A stretch of 8,183 bases of DNA from an uncultured Collinsella sp. (GTDB lineage: Bacteria; Actinomycetota; Coriobacteriia; Coriobacteriales; Coriobacteriaceae). The stretch covers positions 1 through 8,183 of the forward strand of contig URIK01000084.1 of NCBI GenBank assembly GCA_900547855.1, given 5' to 3'. Every line of letters begins with the position of its first letter. Position 1 is the first letter of the stretch. Below, in pieces: positions 1 through 6,963 of this stretch. The position numbers and the translations under genes are program-made. The notes under the pieces were generated by a model. The model was not told the origin of the DNA and did not search any database. It was given only the letters and a program-made list of their open reading frames with translations.

Positions 1-45
1 GATTCATGAGCGTCTCGTGGGCTCGGAGATGTGTATAAGAGACAG
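1..45 (+). other. Illumina Nextera P7/i7 adapter remnant (not genomic)
   Basis: Bases 12-45 match, from memory, the complete 34-nt Nextera read-2 transposase adapter. The last 19 bases, AGATGTGTATAAGAGACAG (27-45), are the Tn5 mosaic end. The preceding eight bases TCATGAGC (4-11) sit where the i7 index lies and agree with my memory of a Nextera XT index (N714). Bases 1-3 (GAT) fit the end of the P7 flow-cell oligo. The order P7 tail, index, read-2 adapter is that of a library molecule read through its insert. The window therefore begins with untrimmed adapter, and genomic sequence starts at base 46. This also explains why the gene here ends abruptly. It is not a transposon insertion. Confidence 0.97.
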
Positions 46-1208
46 CGGTAGCGTGGCATGCGCTGTTCAGCCAGCTTATCGATTCCGTCGCGGGCGGTGA
101 TGGGGCGGCTCTTGTGGGCGAGCTCCTCGAGCTTGCGGTTGAGCATCACGATCTGGCTATTCTGGTGCAGCAGCGGGTAGTTCTCGTCGCGTGTGACCAC
201 GCCGCCGCCGGTGGAGAGCACCAGGCCGCTGCGCTTGGAGATGTCGGCCAGCGTAGCCGTCTCCTGTTCGCGGAAGGCCGCCTCGCCGCGCTCGATGATA
301 AAGTCGGCGCAGGGCATGCCCAGGCGCTCCTCGAGGGCGCGATCGAGGTCGATGTGCTCGCGGCCCGTGAGCTGAGCGATCTGCTCGCCCACGCGGGTCT
401 TGCCCGAGCCCGGCATGCCGATCAGGGCGATGTTCTGCTCATGGCGCGACAGGCGCTCCGTTACGTCCAGGATGCGCTCGCGCGGGGTGGTTTGGCCGGT
501 ATAGCGCTCGACGGCCTGTGCCGCTTGGGCCACGAGCATCAGCAGGCCGCCGATGCAGGGGATACCGCGGCGCTCGGCCTCGAGCATCAGGCCCGTGCGG
601 GCGGGGTTGTAGACAATGTCGATAACGCCTTCGAGCGCATCGAGCCCTTCGAGCGTGCAAGGCGCGTCGGGGCAGTGGGGGAACATGCCGGCGGGCGTGC
701 AGTTGACGAGCAACGTTGCATCGGACTGCTGGGAGATGTTGTCGTAATTGACCTCGCTCGTGCGGCCGACGGGCACGACGATGGCGCCCAGGTCTCCCAG
801 CACCATACTTGCCGTGGTGCCGGCGCCACCAGTGGCTCCGAGCACGAGAGCCTTCTTGCCGGCAACCTCTACACCCAGCTCCTCGACCAGGCACCGAAAA
901 CCAAAGTGGTCGGTGTTGTCGCCGCGCAGGCGACCGCCAGGTAGGCGTGTGATGGTGTTGACGTTGCCCATGCGCTCGGCGAGCGGACTCAGCTCGTCCA
1001 GGTAATCCATGACGGCGCGCTTGTAGGGGATGGTCACGTTGGTACCCTCCCATTCGTCGCCCGTCATAAAGGCCGCGAGGTCCTCGGGCTCGCGCTCAAA
1101 TCGCACGTACTCGAGCCCAGCGAGCTCCTTGTAGATGGTCGGGGTGTAGCTGTGGCCCAGCACGCGGCCCAGTACGCCGTAGGGGCGGGTTGTGGCGGTA
1201 TCGGTCAT
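46..1208 (-). CDS. Bifunctional shikimate dehydrogenase-shikimate kinase fusion (AroE-AroK), 3' truncated
   Basis: One uninterrupted frame of 387 complete codons from the ATG at 1208-1206 to the adapter junction, with no stop in between. Residues 1-235 are shikimate dehydrogenase, which reduces 3-dehydroshikimate with NADPH. Visible motifs are GHSYTP (18-23, substrate loop), NVTIPYK (57-63, catalytic Lys63), GNVNT (81-85), NTD (98-100, catalytic Asp100), the nucleotide loop GATGGAG (124-130), NCTPAGM (169-175), VYNPARTGL (199-207) and GGLLMLVAQAA (220-230). After a linker of about 20 residues comes shikimate kinase from about 258: P-loop GMPGSGKT (264-271), DLD (287-289), FREQE (312-316), GGG (334-336) and lid RPIT (368-371). 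Roughly 45 C-terminal kinase residues are missing because of the adapter. The start is well supported: GGAGG (1221-1217) lies 8 nt upstream, and the ATG abuts the pheA TAG with no gap, indicating translational coupling. A break in the true genome beyond base 46 cannot be judged. Confidence 0.93.
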
Positions 1209-2354
1209 CTAGAGCACCTCCGTGTAGCTGCCAAAGTAGGTGAAGCTCTCACACACGTCGTCGATCGAATCGAGCAGGTCGTCGAGGGCCTTGCTGCCAA
1301 AGGGGCAGTCCAGATCAAAGTAGAACATAAACTCAAAATCGCGCCCGGGGATGGGACGGCTCTCGAGCTTGATGAGGTTGATGTTGAGCGCGTAGAAGCG
1401 CTCGAGCACGCGATAGAGGGCGCCCGGCTCGTTGGCCGTGGTGATCATGAGCGAGGTGCGATTAGCGCCGGGGTAGACGCGCGGCTCGCGGCTGATGACG
1501 ACAAAGCGCGTGTAGTTGTTGTCCGAGTCCTGGATGTTGGGCTCCAGCATCTCCAGGCCGTAGAGTGCGGCGCAGCTGCGCGAGGCGATGGCGGCAACGT
1601 CGGTACGCTCGGAGCTGGCGACCATCTCGGCCGACATGGCCGTGTTGGGGTACTTGGTGGCGTGCAGGTCGTGCGCCTCGATAAAGCTAGCGCACTGCGC
1701 GATAGCTTGGCCGTGGCTGTAGACCTCACGTATGTCCGCGAGCTTGGTGACGGGTTTGACGAGTAAGTTATGGTCGATCTTGAGGCGAAGTGAGCGCACG
1801 ATGTGGAAGTCGAACTGGGCGAGCAGGTCGTAGACGGCGTTGACCGAGCCGGCGGTGGAGTTCTCAATGGGCAGCACGCCAAACTCGCAGAAGCCGTCGC
1901 GCACGGCGCGCATGACGCCCTCGAAGGTCTCGAAAAAAGCGATGTCGGGCACGTCGAAGAGTTTGCACGCGGCGATCTGGCTATAGGCACCTTCCACGCC
2001 CTGGCAGGCAACGGTGGCCGTTTGAGGGAAGGGCGTGTCAAAGGCTGCAGCCGTGGCGTGGGCCTTTTGCGAGACGGTGATGCCCTTGAGCTCGTTGATA
2101 TAGCGCTGCTGCTCGGCCTTGCTCATGCTCATGAGGAGACGGAACAGGGCGATGGTCTGTGCCTTGTAGCGCTCGGGCGCGCGGCTGGCGAGGTTGTTGA
2201 GCTTGGAGCGCTCGCGGGCGGGGTCGAAGACGGCCTTGCCCATCTCGATTTTTGACTTGGCGACCTCGGTGGCAATGTCCATACGCTCGACAAAGCTGTT
2301 GAGGAGCGTGGTATCGATGCCGTCGATGGCCTGGCGGATGTCAGCAAGGTCCAT
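1209..2354 (-). CDS. pheA: Chorismate mutase-prephenate dehydratase (P-protein)
   Basis: A 381-residue bifunctional enzyme converting chorismate to prephenate and then to phenylpyruvate, the committed steps to phenylalanine. Residues 1 to about 95 form a helical AroQ-type chorismate mutase (DLADIRQAIDGIDTTLL...). About 115-290 is prephenate dehydratase, with GVEGAYSQ (119-126), ENSTAGSV (164-171), SHGQAIAQC (213-221) and the catalytic TRF motif (282-284). About 300-381 is an ACT domain with GAL (311-313) and ESRP (331-334), the elements that bind Phe in known P-proteins, so feedback inhibition by Phe is expected. The frame extends upstream to a GTG at 2369, but the ATG at 2354 is chosen: AAAGGGG lies 5 nt before it, and it begins the mutase domain cleanly. 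The gene is separated from aroC by a repeat-bearing gap of 136 nt and runs directly into aroE-aroK. Confidence 0.96.
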   Translation of the reverse strand: MDLADIRQAIDGIDTTLLNSFVERMDIATEVAKSKIEMGKAVFDPARERSKLNNLASRAPERYKAQTIALFRLLMSMSKAEQQRYINELKGITVSQKAHATAAAFDTPFPQTATVACQGVEGAYSQIAACKLFDVPDIAFFETFEGVMRAVRDGFCEFGVLPIENSTAGSVNAVYDLLAQFDFHIVRSLRLKIDHNLLVKPVTKLADIREVYSHGQAIAQCASFIEAHDLHATKYPNTAMSAEMVASSERTDVAAIASRSCAALYGLEMLEPNIQDSDNNYTRFVVISREPRVYPGANRTSLMITTANEPGALYRVLERFYALNINLIKLESRPIPGRDFEFMFYFDLDCPFGSKALDDLLDSIDDVCESFTYFGSYTEVL

Positions 2355-2359
2355 GGGGA

Positions 2360-2366
2360 CCCCTTT
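2360..2366 (-). promoter_or_regulatory. Shine-Dalgarno of pheA (decides the start)
   Basis: On the minus strand AAAGGGG ends 5 nt before the ATG at 2354-2352. The alternative GTG start at 2369-2367 lies upstream of this site and would add only five residues (with M, K, G, V, P). The spacing supports the ATG as the start. Confidence 0.7.
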
Positions 2367-2375
2367 CACGTGTCG

Positions 2376-2451
2376 GTGATTTTTCTGGGACGGGGATTAA
2401 AAAATCATTGTGTACCTAATGATTTTTTAATCCCCGTCCCAGAAAAATCAC
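2376..2451. repeat. Perfect 34-bp inverted repeat with 8-nt loop between aroC and pheA
   Basis: Left arm 2376-2409 and right arm 2418-2451 are exact reverse complements over 34 bp, separated by GTGTACCT (2410-2417). Each arm is itself a weaker inverted repeat: TGATTTTT-N15-AAAAATCA at 2377-2407, and again inverted at 2420-2450. The element is therefore two head-to-head 31-bp units 12 bp apart. It is AT-richer than the genes around it. In the operon mRNA it would form a very stable hairpin about 20 nt before the pheA start. It does not resemble a classical terminator, because no U-tract directly follows the stem. A dispersed REP- or MITE-like palindrome, an RNase III processing site, or an mRNA stabiliser that sets pheA expression apart from upstream genes are all possible. 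Confidence 0.95.
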
Positions 2452-2461
2452 TGGGTGGGCG

Positions 2462-2483
2462 TGGGGGCCGGAGTTGGCCCCCA
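2462..2483 (-). terminator. GC-rich hairpin just after the aroC stop
   Basis: An 8-bp perfect stem (2462-2469 with 2476-2483) with a 6-nt loop, beginning 7 nt after the aroC TAA. Read on the minus strand it lacks a following U-tract. The T-run (2488-2492) follows it only on the plus strand, where no gene ends. It may protect the aroC 3' end or cause partial termination before pheA, but calling it an intrinsic terminator is weak. Confidence 0.35.
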
Positions 2484-2490
2484 GAGATTT

Positions 2491-3588
2491 TTAGAGCTGG
2501 CCTGCGTCCTCGAGGAGGGCGTCCCAAATCGCGAGGGCGGCGGCTGCCTCGGCTACGGGGACGGCGCGCGGGACGATGCAGGGATCGTGGCGGCCGTGGA
2601 CCGAGAGCTCGGCATTTTCCATGGCGTCCATGTCCACGGTCTGCTGCTCGCGGCCGATGGAGGGCGTGGGCTTTACGGCCATGCGCCACATGACGGGCGC
2701 GCCGGTCGAAATACCGCCCAGGATGCCGCCGGCGTTATTGGACTCGGCCTCGATTTCGCCGGTCTCGGCATCGATGCGATACGGATCGTTGTTCTCGCTG
2801 CCGCGCATGGCGGCCACGGCAAAACCCATGCCAAACTCCACGCCCTTTACGGCGGGAATGCCAAACGCGATTTGCGCGATGCGGTTCTCGATGCCGTCGA
2901 ACATGGGGTCGCCGATGCCCGCGGGCAGGCCGTAGATGCCGCACTCCACGATGCCGCCGATGCTGTCGAGCTCGTCGCGCGCGGCAAGAATCTCCTCGCG
3001 CATACGGCCGGCTGCGGCGGCGTCAATGCACGGCAGATCGTTCGTAAGGATCGCCTTGCGGTCGGCCTCGCGATAGACCATATCGTCCATCGGCAGGTCG
3101 GAGATGCCGCCGATCTGCGCCACGTGAGCCATCACCCGAATACCGCGGGCCTCGAGTGCCTGCAGCGCAATGCCGCCGGCGATGCATAAGGGAGCCGTTA
3201 GGCGGCCGGAAAAATGCCCGCCACCAGCGACATCGTGCATGTTGTGATACTTCACGCGCGCAGGGAAGTCCGCATGTCCGGGACGGGGCTTGCGGCGCAG
3301 CTCGGAGTAATCCTTGGAGCGCGTGTTGGTGTTCTCGATAATCGCGGCGATGGGCGCGCCGGTGGTATGTCCATCGACTACACCGGCGATGATATGCGCG
3401 GCGTCGGCCTCGCGGCGTTTGGTCGCGGTCTCGTCGCGACCGGGGGCTCGACGGTCGAGGAAGGACTGTAGCTGCTCCTGGTCCACGGCGATGCCCGCCG
3501 GAATGCCATCGAGCGAGCAGCCGATGGCGGGGGAGTGCGACTGTCCGAAGATGCTTAAGTGTAAGACGTTGTCAAAGGTCGAGGACAT
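2491..3588 (-). CDS. aroC: Chorismate synthase
   Basis: A 365-residue enzyme, the usual family length, that eliminates phosphate from EPSP to give chorismate using reduced FMN. Visible family regions are FGQSHSPAIG (14-23, His18 in the active-site position), RRAPGRDE (46-53), RPGHADF (102-108), GGGHFSGR (122-129), the GIGDPMFDGIENR region (224-236), NNAGGILGGISTG (284-296) and RHDPCIVPRAVPVAEA (333-348). The first motif has Q and S where the common form is GESHG. The fold-wide match leaves the identity secure. AGGAGG (3600-3595), placed inside the last codons of aroA, lies 6 nt before the ATG. The aroA stop is 1 nt upstream of that ATG, so translation is very likely coupled. Confidence 0.97.
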   Translation of the reverse strand: MSSTFDNVLHLSIFGQSHSPAIGCSLDGIPAGIAVDQEQLQSFLDRRAPGRDETATKRREADAAHIIAGVVDGHTTGAPIAAIIENTNTRSKDYSELRRKPRPGHADFPARVKYHNMHDVAGGGHFSGRLTAPLCIAGGIALQALEARGIRVMAHVAQIGGISDLPMDDMVYREADRKAILTNDLPCIDAAAAGRMREEILAARDELDSIGGIVECGIYGLPAGIGDPMFDGIENRIAQIAFGIPAVKGVEFGMGFAVAAMRGSENNDPYRIDAETGEIEAESNNAGGILGGISTGAPVMWRMAVKPTPSIGREQQTVDMDAMENAELSVHGRHDPCIVPRAVPVAEAAAALAIWDALLEDAGQL

Positions 3589-3589
3589 G

Positions 3590-4909
3590 CTATTCCTCCT
3601 CGAGCGTGACCTTGCCGCCCAGTAGGCGGTAGTGGTCGAAGAAATCGGGATAGGACTTGTTGACGGCCTCGGCGCCGTGGATCACGACCTCGCCGGTGGC
3701 GCGGCTCGCGGCGATGGCGGCCATCATGGCGATGCGGTGGTCGTTGTGCGAATCGACCTCGCCGCCGGTGAAGGCATTGACACCCTTGATGATGAGGTCA
3801 TCGCCGGCAATGCGCACCTGCGCGCCCAGCGCGGCGAGCTCGCGGGTGGTGGTGACCAGGCGGTCGGATTCCTTGATACGTAGACGGGCGCAATCGCGGA
3901 TAAAGGTGCGGCCCTGTGCCAGCGAGGCCACGGCCGAGATAACGGGCACGAGGTCGGGAATGTCGTGGGCACTCATCTCAAAGCCGGCGAGCTTGTCGGA
4001 CTGCACGGTGGCGGCGTTGGTTGAGCGCACGATGCGGGCGCCAAAGCGCGAAAGCGCGGCAAGCACGTTGCGGTCGCCCTGCGCGGAGCTCAGCGACACG
4101 CCCTCTACGGTGATAGGGTCGGTGCCGATGGCGCCGGCGCACAGCCAAAAGGCAGCGTTGGACCAGTCGCCCTCGACGGCTACGCTGCCGGGCGTGCGAT
4201 ACGAGCCACTGCTCACGCGGAAGTTCGTGACCTCGGGCTGGCCGTCCTTGGCCGGAATGCGCTCGACGTTGACCTCGACGCCAAAGGCCTTCATGGCCTG
4301 GATCGTCAGGTTGATGTAGGGGCGGCTCTCAATGAGGCCGGTCACCTGCACGCAGGAGGGCTGGGCGAGTAACGGGGCTGCCAGCAGCAGGCCCGAGATG
4401 TACTGCGAGCTCACGTTGCCCGGCAGCACAAAGGTGCCCGGGCGCATGCGGCCGCTCGTCTTGAGCGGAAAACCGCCCAGACCCTGTAGGTCGCAGCCGG
4501 CGGCGACGATCTCGTCCGAGAGCGGGGAGAGGGGGCGTGCGCCCAAGCGTCCCTGACCCACAAAGGTGGCCTCTGCGCCTAACGCGCAGGCGACGGGCAG
4601 CATAAAACGCAGCGTGGAGCCGCTCTCGCCGCAGTCGAGCGTGCCGCCTGCAAGTGCTTTGAGCAGGCCAAACTCAATACTCTTCATGGTGGGGTGGACC
4701 TGGAAGCCGTCCTCGACGGTCTCAATGCGAGCACCCAGGGCCGTAAGGCAACGCACCGTAGCCTCGATGTCGGCGCAGGTGGTGTTACAGGTGACGTGTG
4801 TCTCGCCGTTGGCAAGCGCAGCGCAGATGATCAGGCGATGCGCCATCGACTTGGACGCGATGGCGGGAACGGTGCCCTTGAGCGGGGACGGGGTGATGCG
4901 GGCTAGCAT
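3590..4909 (-). CDS. aroA: 3-phosphoshikimate 1-carboxyvinyltransferase (EPSP synthase)
   Basis: A 439-residue enzyme transferring enolpyruvyl from PEP to shikimate 3-phosphate. Motifs are SKSMAHR (19-25, substrate Lys20 and Arg25), LDCGESGSTLRFM (91-103, PEP loop), SSQYISGLLLAAP (167-179), VEGDWSNAAFW (245-255), DIPDLVP (316-322, catalytic Asp319), RIKESDRL (344-351, Lys346/Glu347) and DSHNDHRIAM (386-395). The PEP loop is of clostridial type: where the E. coli enzyme has GNAGTAMRP, this one has GESGSTLRF, including Phe for Pro101. The frame is open for 27 more codons upstream, inside aroB, but the ATG at 4909 starts the conserved N-terminus and has AAGGGAG 10 nt before it. It overlaps the aroB stop by 7 nt (shared ATGCTAG). 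Confidence 0.96.
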   Translation of the reverse strand: MLARITPSPLKGTVPAIASKSMAHRLIICAALANGETHVTCNTTCADIEATVRCLTALGARIETVEDGFQVHPTMKSIEFGLLKALAGGTLDCGESGSTLRFMLPVACALGAEATFVGQGRLGARPLSPLSDEIVAAGCDLQGLGGFPLKTSGRMRPGTFVLPGNVSSQYISGLLLAAPLLAQPSCVQVTGLIESRPYINLTIQAMKAFGVEVNVERIPAKDGQPEVTNFRVSSGSYRTPGSVAVEGDWSNAAFWLCAGAIGTDPITVEGVSLSSAQGDRNVLAALSRFGARIVRSTNAATVQSDKLAGFEMSAHDIPDLVPVISAVASLAQGRTFIRDCARLRIKESDRLVTTTRELAALGAQVRIAGDDLIIKGVNAFTGGEVDSHNDHRIAMMAAIAASRATGEVVIHGAEAVNKSYPDFFDHYRLLGGKVTLEEE

Positions 4910-6009
4910 GCGGATGCGTCTCCCTTCTGGCCGAGGCCCTCGGCAATGAGTTCGTGGAAAGTGGAAAGCGGCGTGCGGTCGATGCTGCAACGGCCAATGT
5001 CGTGCGGAATTACCAGGTCGATAGTGTCACCGGCGCGCTTTTTGTCGTGGAGTGCCTCGGCAAAGACGGCGTCGGCCGAAAGCTCGCAGCGGGTCTTGAG
5101 GCCGTGGCGCGCGCAGAGCTCCTCGATGCGAGCGGGAAGTTCGGCGTCGCAAATGCCGTGCAAGGCCGCGGCGCGCGTGATGATGCCCATACCGATTGAC
5201 ACGCAGTTGCCGTGCCCCAGCTCAAAGTTCTCGCAGGCCTCGACGGCATGTCCGGCGCTGTGTCCAAAGTTGAGGAGCTTTCGCTGGTTGGTTTCGCGCT
5301 CGTCGGCGACGACCACGGCGCGTTTGATGTCGATATTGCGGGCGATGATGAGTGCTACGCGGGCCACATCGCGGTTGAGCAGCTCCAGCGTGAGCGGGGT
5401 TTTCTCCAACTCGGCGAAGAGCTCGGGGTCGGCGATCACGGCGTGCTTGACGACCTCGCCGCAGCCGTCGGCGAACTGCTCAGGCGTTAGGGTGGCAAGG
5501 CATCCCACGTCGGCGATAACCACGCTCGGCTGCCAAAAGGCACCGGCGAGATTTTTGCCGGCGGCCAGGTCGATGGCCGTCTTGCCGCCCACCGACGAGT
5601 CCACCATGGCGAGCAGGCTCGTGGGGATCTGCACAAACTTGCAGCCACGCATGTAGGTGGCGGCCACAAAGCCGGCCACGTCGCCCACGACGCCGCCGCC
5701 GAGCGCCACGATCACGTCGGAGCGCGAAAGCTCGTGCTCGGCAACAAACTCAAGAATGGCAACGTAGGTCTCGGCGCGCTTGTGTGCTTCGCCGGCCTCG
5801 AAGGTGCAGATGCTTACCTCATAGCCCGATGCCTCCAGGCTCTGCTTGACAGGCATTTGGTAGAGCGGGCCCACGTTGGTGTCCGTCACGATGACGGCCT
5901 TGGTGCCGCCGGCAGTGGCGCGCACGAGCGGTCCCGCCTGCTCCAGCAAAAACGTGCCAACATGCACCTGGTATGGGCGTGCAGTGTCGATATCGATGGT
6001 AATCGCCAT
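4903..6009 (-). CDS. aroB: 3-dehydroquinate synthase
   Basis: A 368-residue NAD- and metal-dependent enzyme that cyclises DAHP to 3-dehydroquinate, the second shikimate-pathway step. Visible are EAGEAHK (71-77), the nucleotide loop GGGVVGD (104-110) followed by VAGFVAATYMRG, IPTSLLAMVDSSVGGKTAID (128-147), and the three metal ligands Glu185 (CGEVVKH), His250 (NFGHSAGHA) and His266 (LGHGNCV). Length and motif order are normal and nothing is missing. The start ATG has AAAGGA (6024-6019) 9 nt upstream. It lies 36 nt downstream of tyrA, one of the wider gaps in the run, and its last codons overlap the start of aroA by 7 nt. Confidence 0.97.
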   Translation of the reverse strand: MAITIDIDTARPYQVHVGTFLLEQAGPLVRATAGGTKAVIVTDTNVGPLYQMPVKQSLEASGYEVSICTFEAGEAHKRAETYVAILEFVAEHELSRSDVIVALGGGVVGDVAGFVAATYMRGCKFVQIPTSLLAMVDSSVGGKTAIDLAAGKNLAGAFWQPSVVIADVGCLATLTPEQFADGCGEVVKHAVIADPELFAELEKTPLTLELLNRDVARVALIIARNIDIKRAVVVADERETNQRKLLNFGHSAGHAVEACENFELGHGNCVSIGMGIITRAAALHGICDAELPARIEELCARHGLKTRCELSADAVFAEALHDKKRAGDTIDLVIPHDIGRCSIDRTPLSTFHELIAEGLGQKGDASAC

Positions 6010-6045
6010 AAGCTTCGGTCCTTTCGACCTGGCGTGATGGGTGGT

Positions 6046-6960
6046 CTAGTGGGAGGCCTCGTCGTCGAGTGCGCGCTTGATGCGGTCGCCCTCGGCAAGG
6101 AGATTCTCCAGATAGCGCTGGTCGCGGTCCTTGAGTGCACGGCTGTAGGCGCCGAGCGACTCGATCAGGTGGTCGATCTCGAAGGCAAGCGCGTCGGCGT
6201 CGTCGATCATGAGCTCGGACCACATTTGCGGGTTGAGGTGCGCCACGCGGGTGAGATCGCGGTAGCTACCGGCTGAAAAGCCGTGGTGGACCTGGGCGGT
6301 CGGGCTCTTTACGTAGGCGTTGGACACCACGTGCGCAAGCTGGCTCGTGAAGGCGATGACGCGGTCGTGCTCTGCGGCGCTGGTCACGCTGAACTTGCCA
6401 AAGCCCAAGGGGCGCACCATCTCGCGCACCTGGCCCAAAAGTTCCAGCTTGAGCGCGTCGTCCACCGCGGGCGGCACGAGCACGAGCGGAGCGCCCTGGA
6501 ACAGGTCGGCGCGGGAGTGCGCATAGCCCGAGTACTGCGTGCCCGCCATGGGGTGCGCGCCCACAAAGTAAAAGCCGTGCTCGCGGGCAAGCTCAAAGGC
6601 GCGTTCGCACACGATGCCCTTGACGCCCACCGTGTCGATTACCACGGAGCCCATGATGGCGTCGGTGTCGGTGGCGTCGGCGAGCGCCTTGGCGTGCGTC
6701 TCGAGCCACTCGATGCATGCCTCGGGGTAGCAAGCCAGGACGATGATGTCGCATTCGCCGAGTGTCTTGTCGTTGAGCTCTCCGGCGACAGTGCCCATGC
6801 TAGCGGCCGTCATGACATCGTCATCGGGGTCCCAGGCCAGCACGCGGACGCCCGCCTGCGCATAGCCGCGGGCAAAGCTGCCGCCGATCAGGCCCAAGCC
6901 GACGATGCCGGCGCACTTGGGGCCGCCCCGGTTAACGCGTGCGTTTCTCACCGTACCCAT
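6046..6960 (-). CDS. tyrA: Prephenate dehydrogenase, no ACT domain
   Basis: A 304-residue oxidoreductase that oxidatively decarboxylates prephenate to 4-hydroxyphenylpyruvate, the tyrosine branch. The Rossmann motif GLGLIGGS lies at 21-28. The acidic residue ending the second strand (WDPD, Asp44) favours NAD+ over NADP+ (inference). DTVGVKG (109-115), GAHPMAGTQYSGYAHSRADLF (134-154, catalytic His136), EHDRVIAFTSQLAH (197-210) and YRDLTRVAHLNPQMW (233-247) are family hallmarks. The protein ends soon after the helical dimerisation domain. The C-terminal ACT domain of Bacillus-type TyrA (about 370 residues) is absent, as is any fused chorismate mutase. Arogenate use cannot be excluded from sequence. 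The start lies 3 nt after the aroF stop, with GGAG overlapping the end of aroF. Confidence 0.94.
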   Translation of the reverse strand: MGTVRNARVNRGGPKCAGIVGLGLIGGSFARGYAQAGVRVLAWDPDDDVMTAASMGTVAGELNDKTLGECDIIVLACYPEACIEWLETHAKALADATDTDAIMGSVVIDTVGVKGIVCERAFELAREHGFYFVGAHPMAGTQYSGYAHSRADLFQGAPLVLVPPAVDDALKLELLGQVREMVRPLGFGKFSVTSAAEHDRVIAFTSQLAHVVSNAYVKSPTAQVHHGFSAGSYRDLTRVAHLNPQMWSELMIDDADALAFEIDHLIESLGAYSRALKDRDQRYLENLLAEGDRIKRALDDEASH

Positions 6961-6963
6961 GGG

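Noticed and set aside
27..45. Tn5 mosaic end as evidence of a natural transposon
   Set aside because: The 19 bp are directly preceded by the synthetic Nextera read-2 and index sequence, so they come from library preparation.
114..944. A 276-codon plus-strand open frame opposite aroE-aroK, and similar frames at 1152-1766, 1803-2255 and 2455-3189
   Set aside because: All lie antisense to clear minus-strand enzymes and are GC-rich shadow frames without domains or plausible ribosome-binding sites.
439..1053. A 204-codon minus-strand frame overlapping aroE-aroK
   Set aside because: It is out of frame with the AroE and AroK motifs, and its Arg/His/Pro-rich translation is typical of a shifted frame.
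2484..2492. Plus-strand terminator formed by the GC hairpin at 2462-2483 and the following T-run
   Set aside because: No plus-strand gene precedes it, and the T-run coincides with the aroC stop region.
4910..4990. Extended aroA N-terminus starting at 4990
   Set aside because: The extra 27 residues are Arg/His-rich, lie wholly inside aroB, precede the conserved EPSP synthase start and are not needed. The ATG at 4909 has a Shine-Dalgarno.
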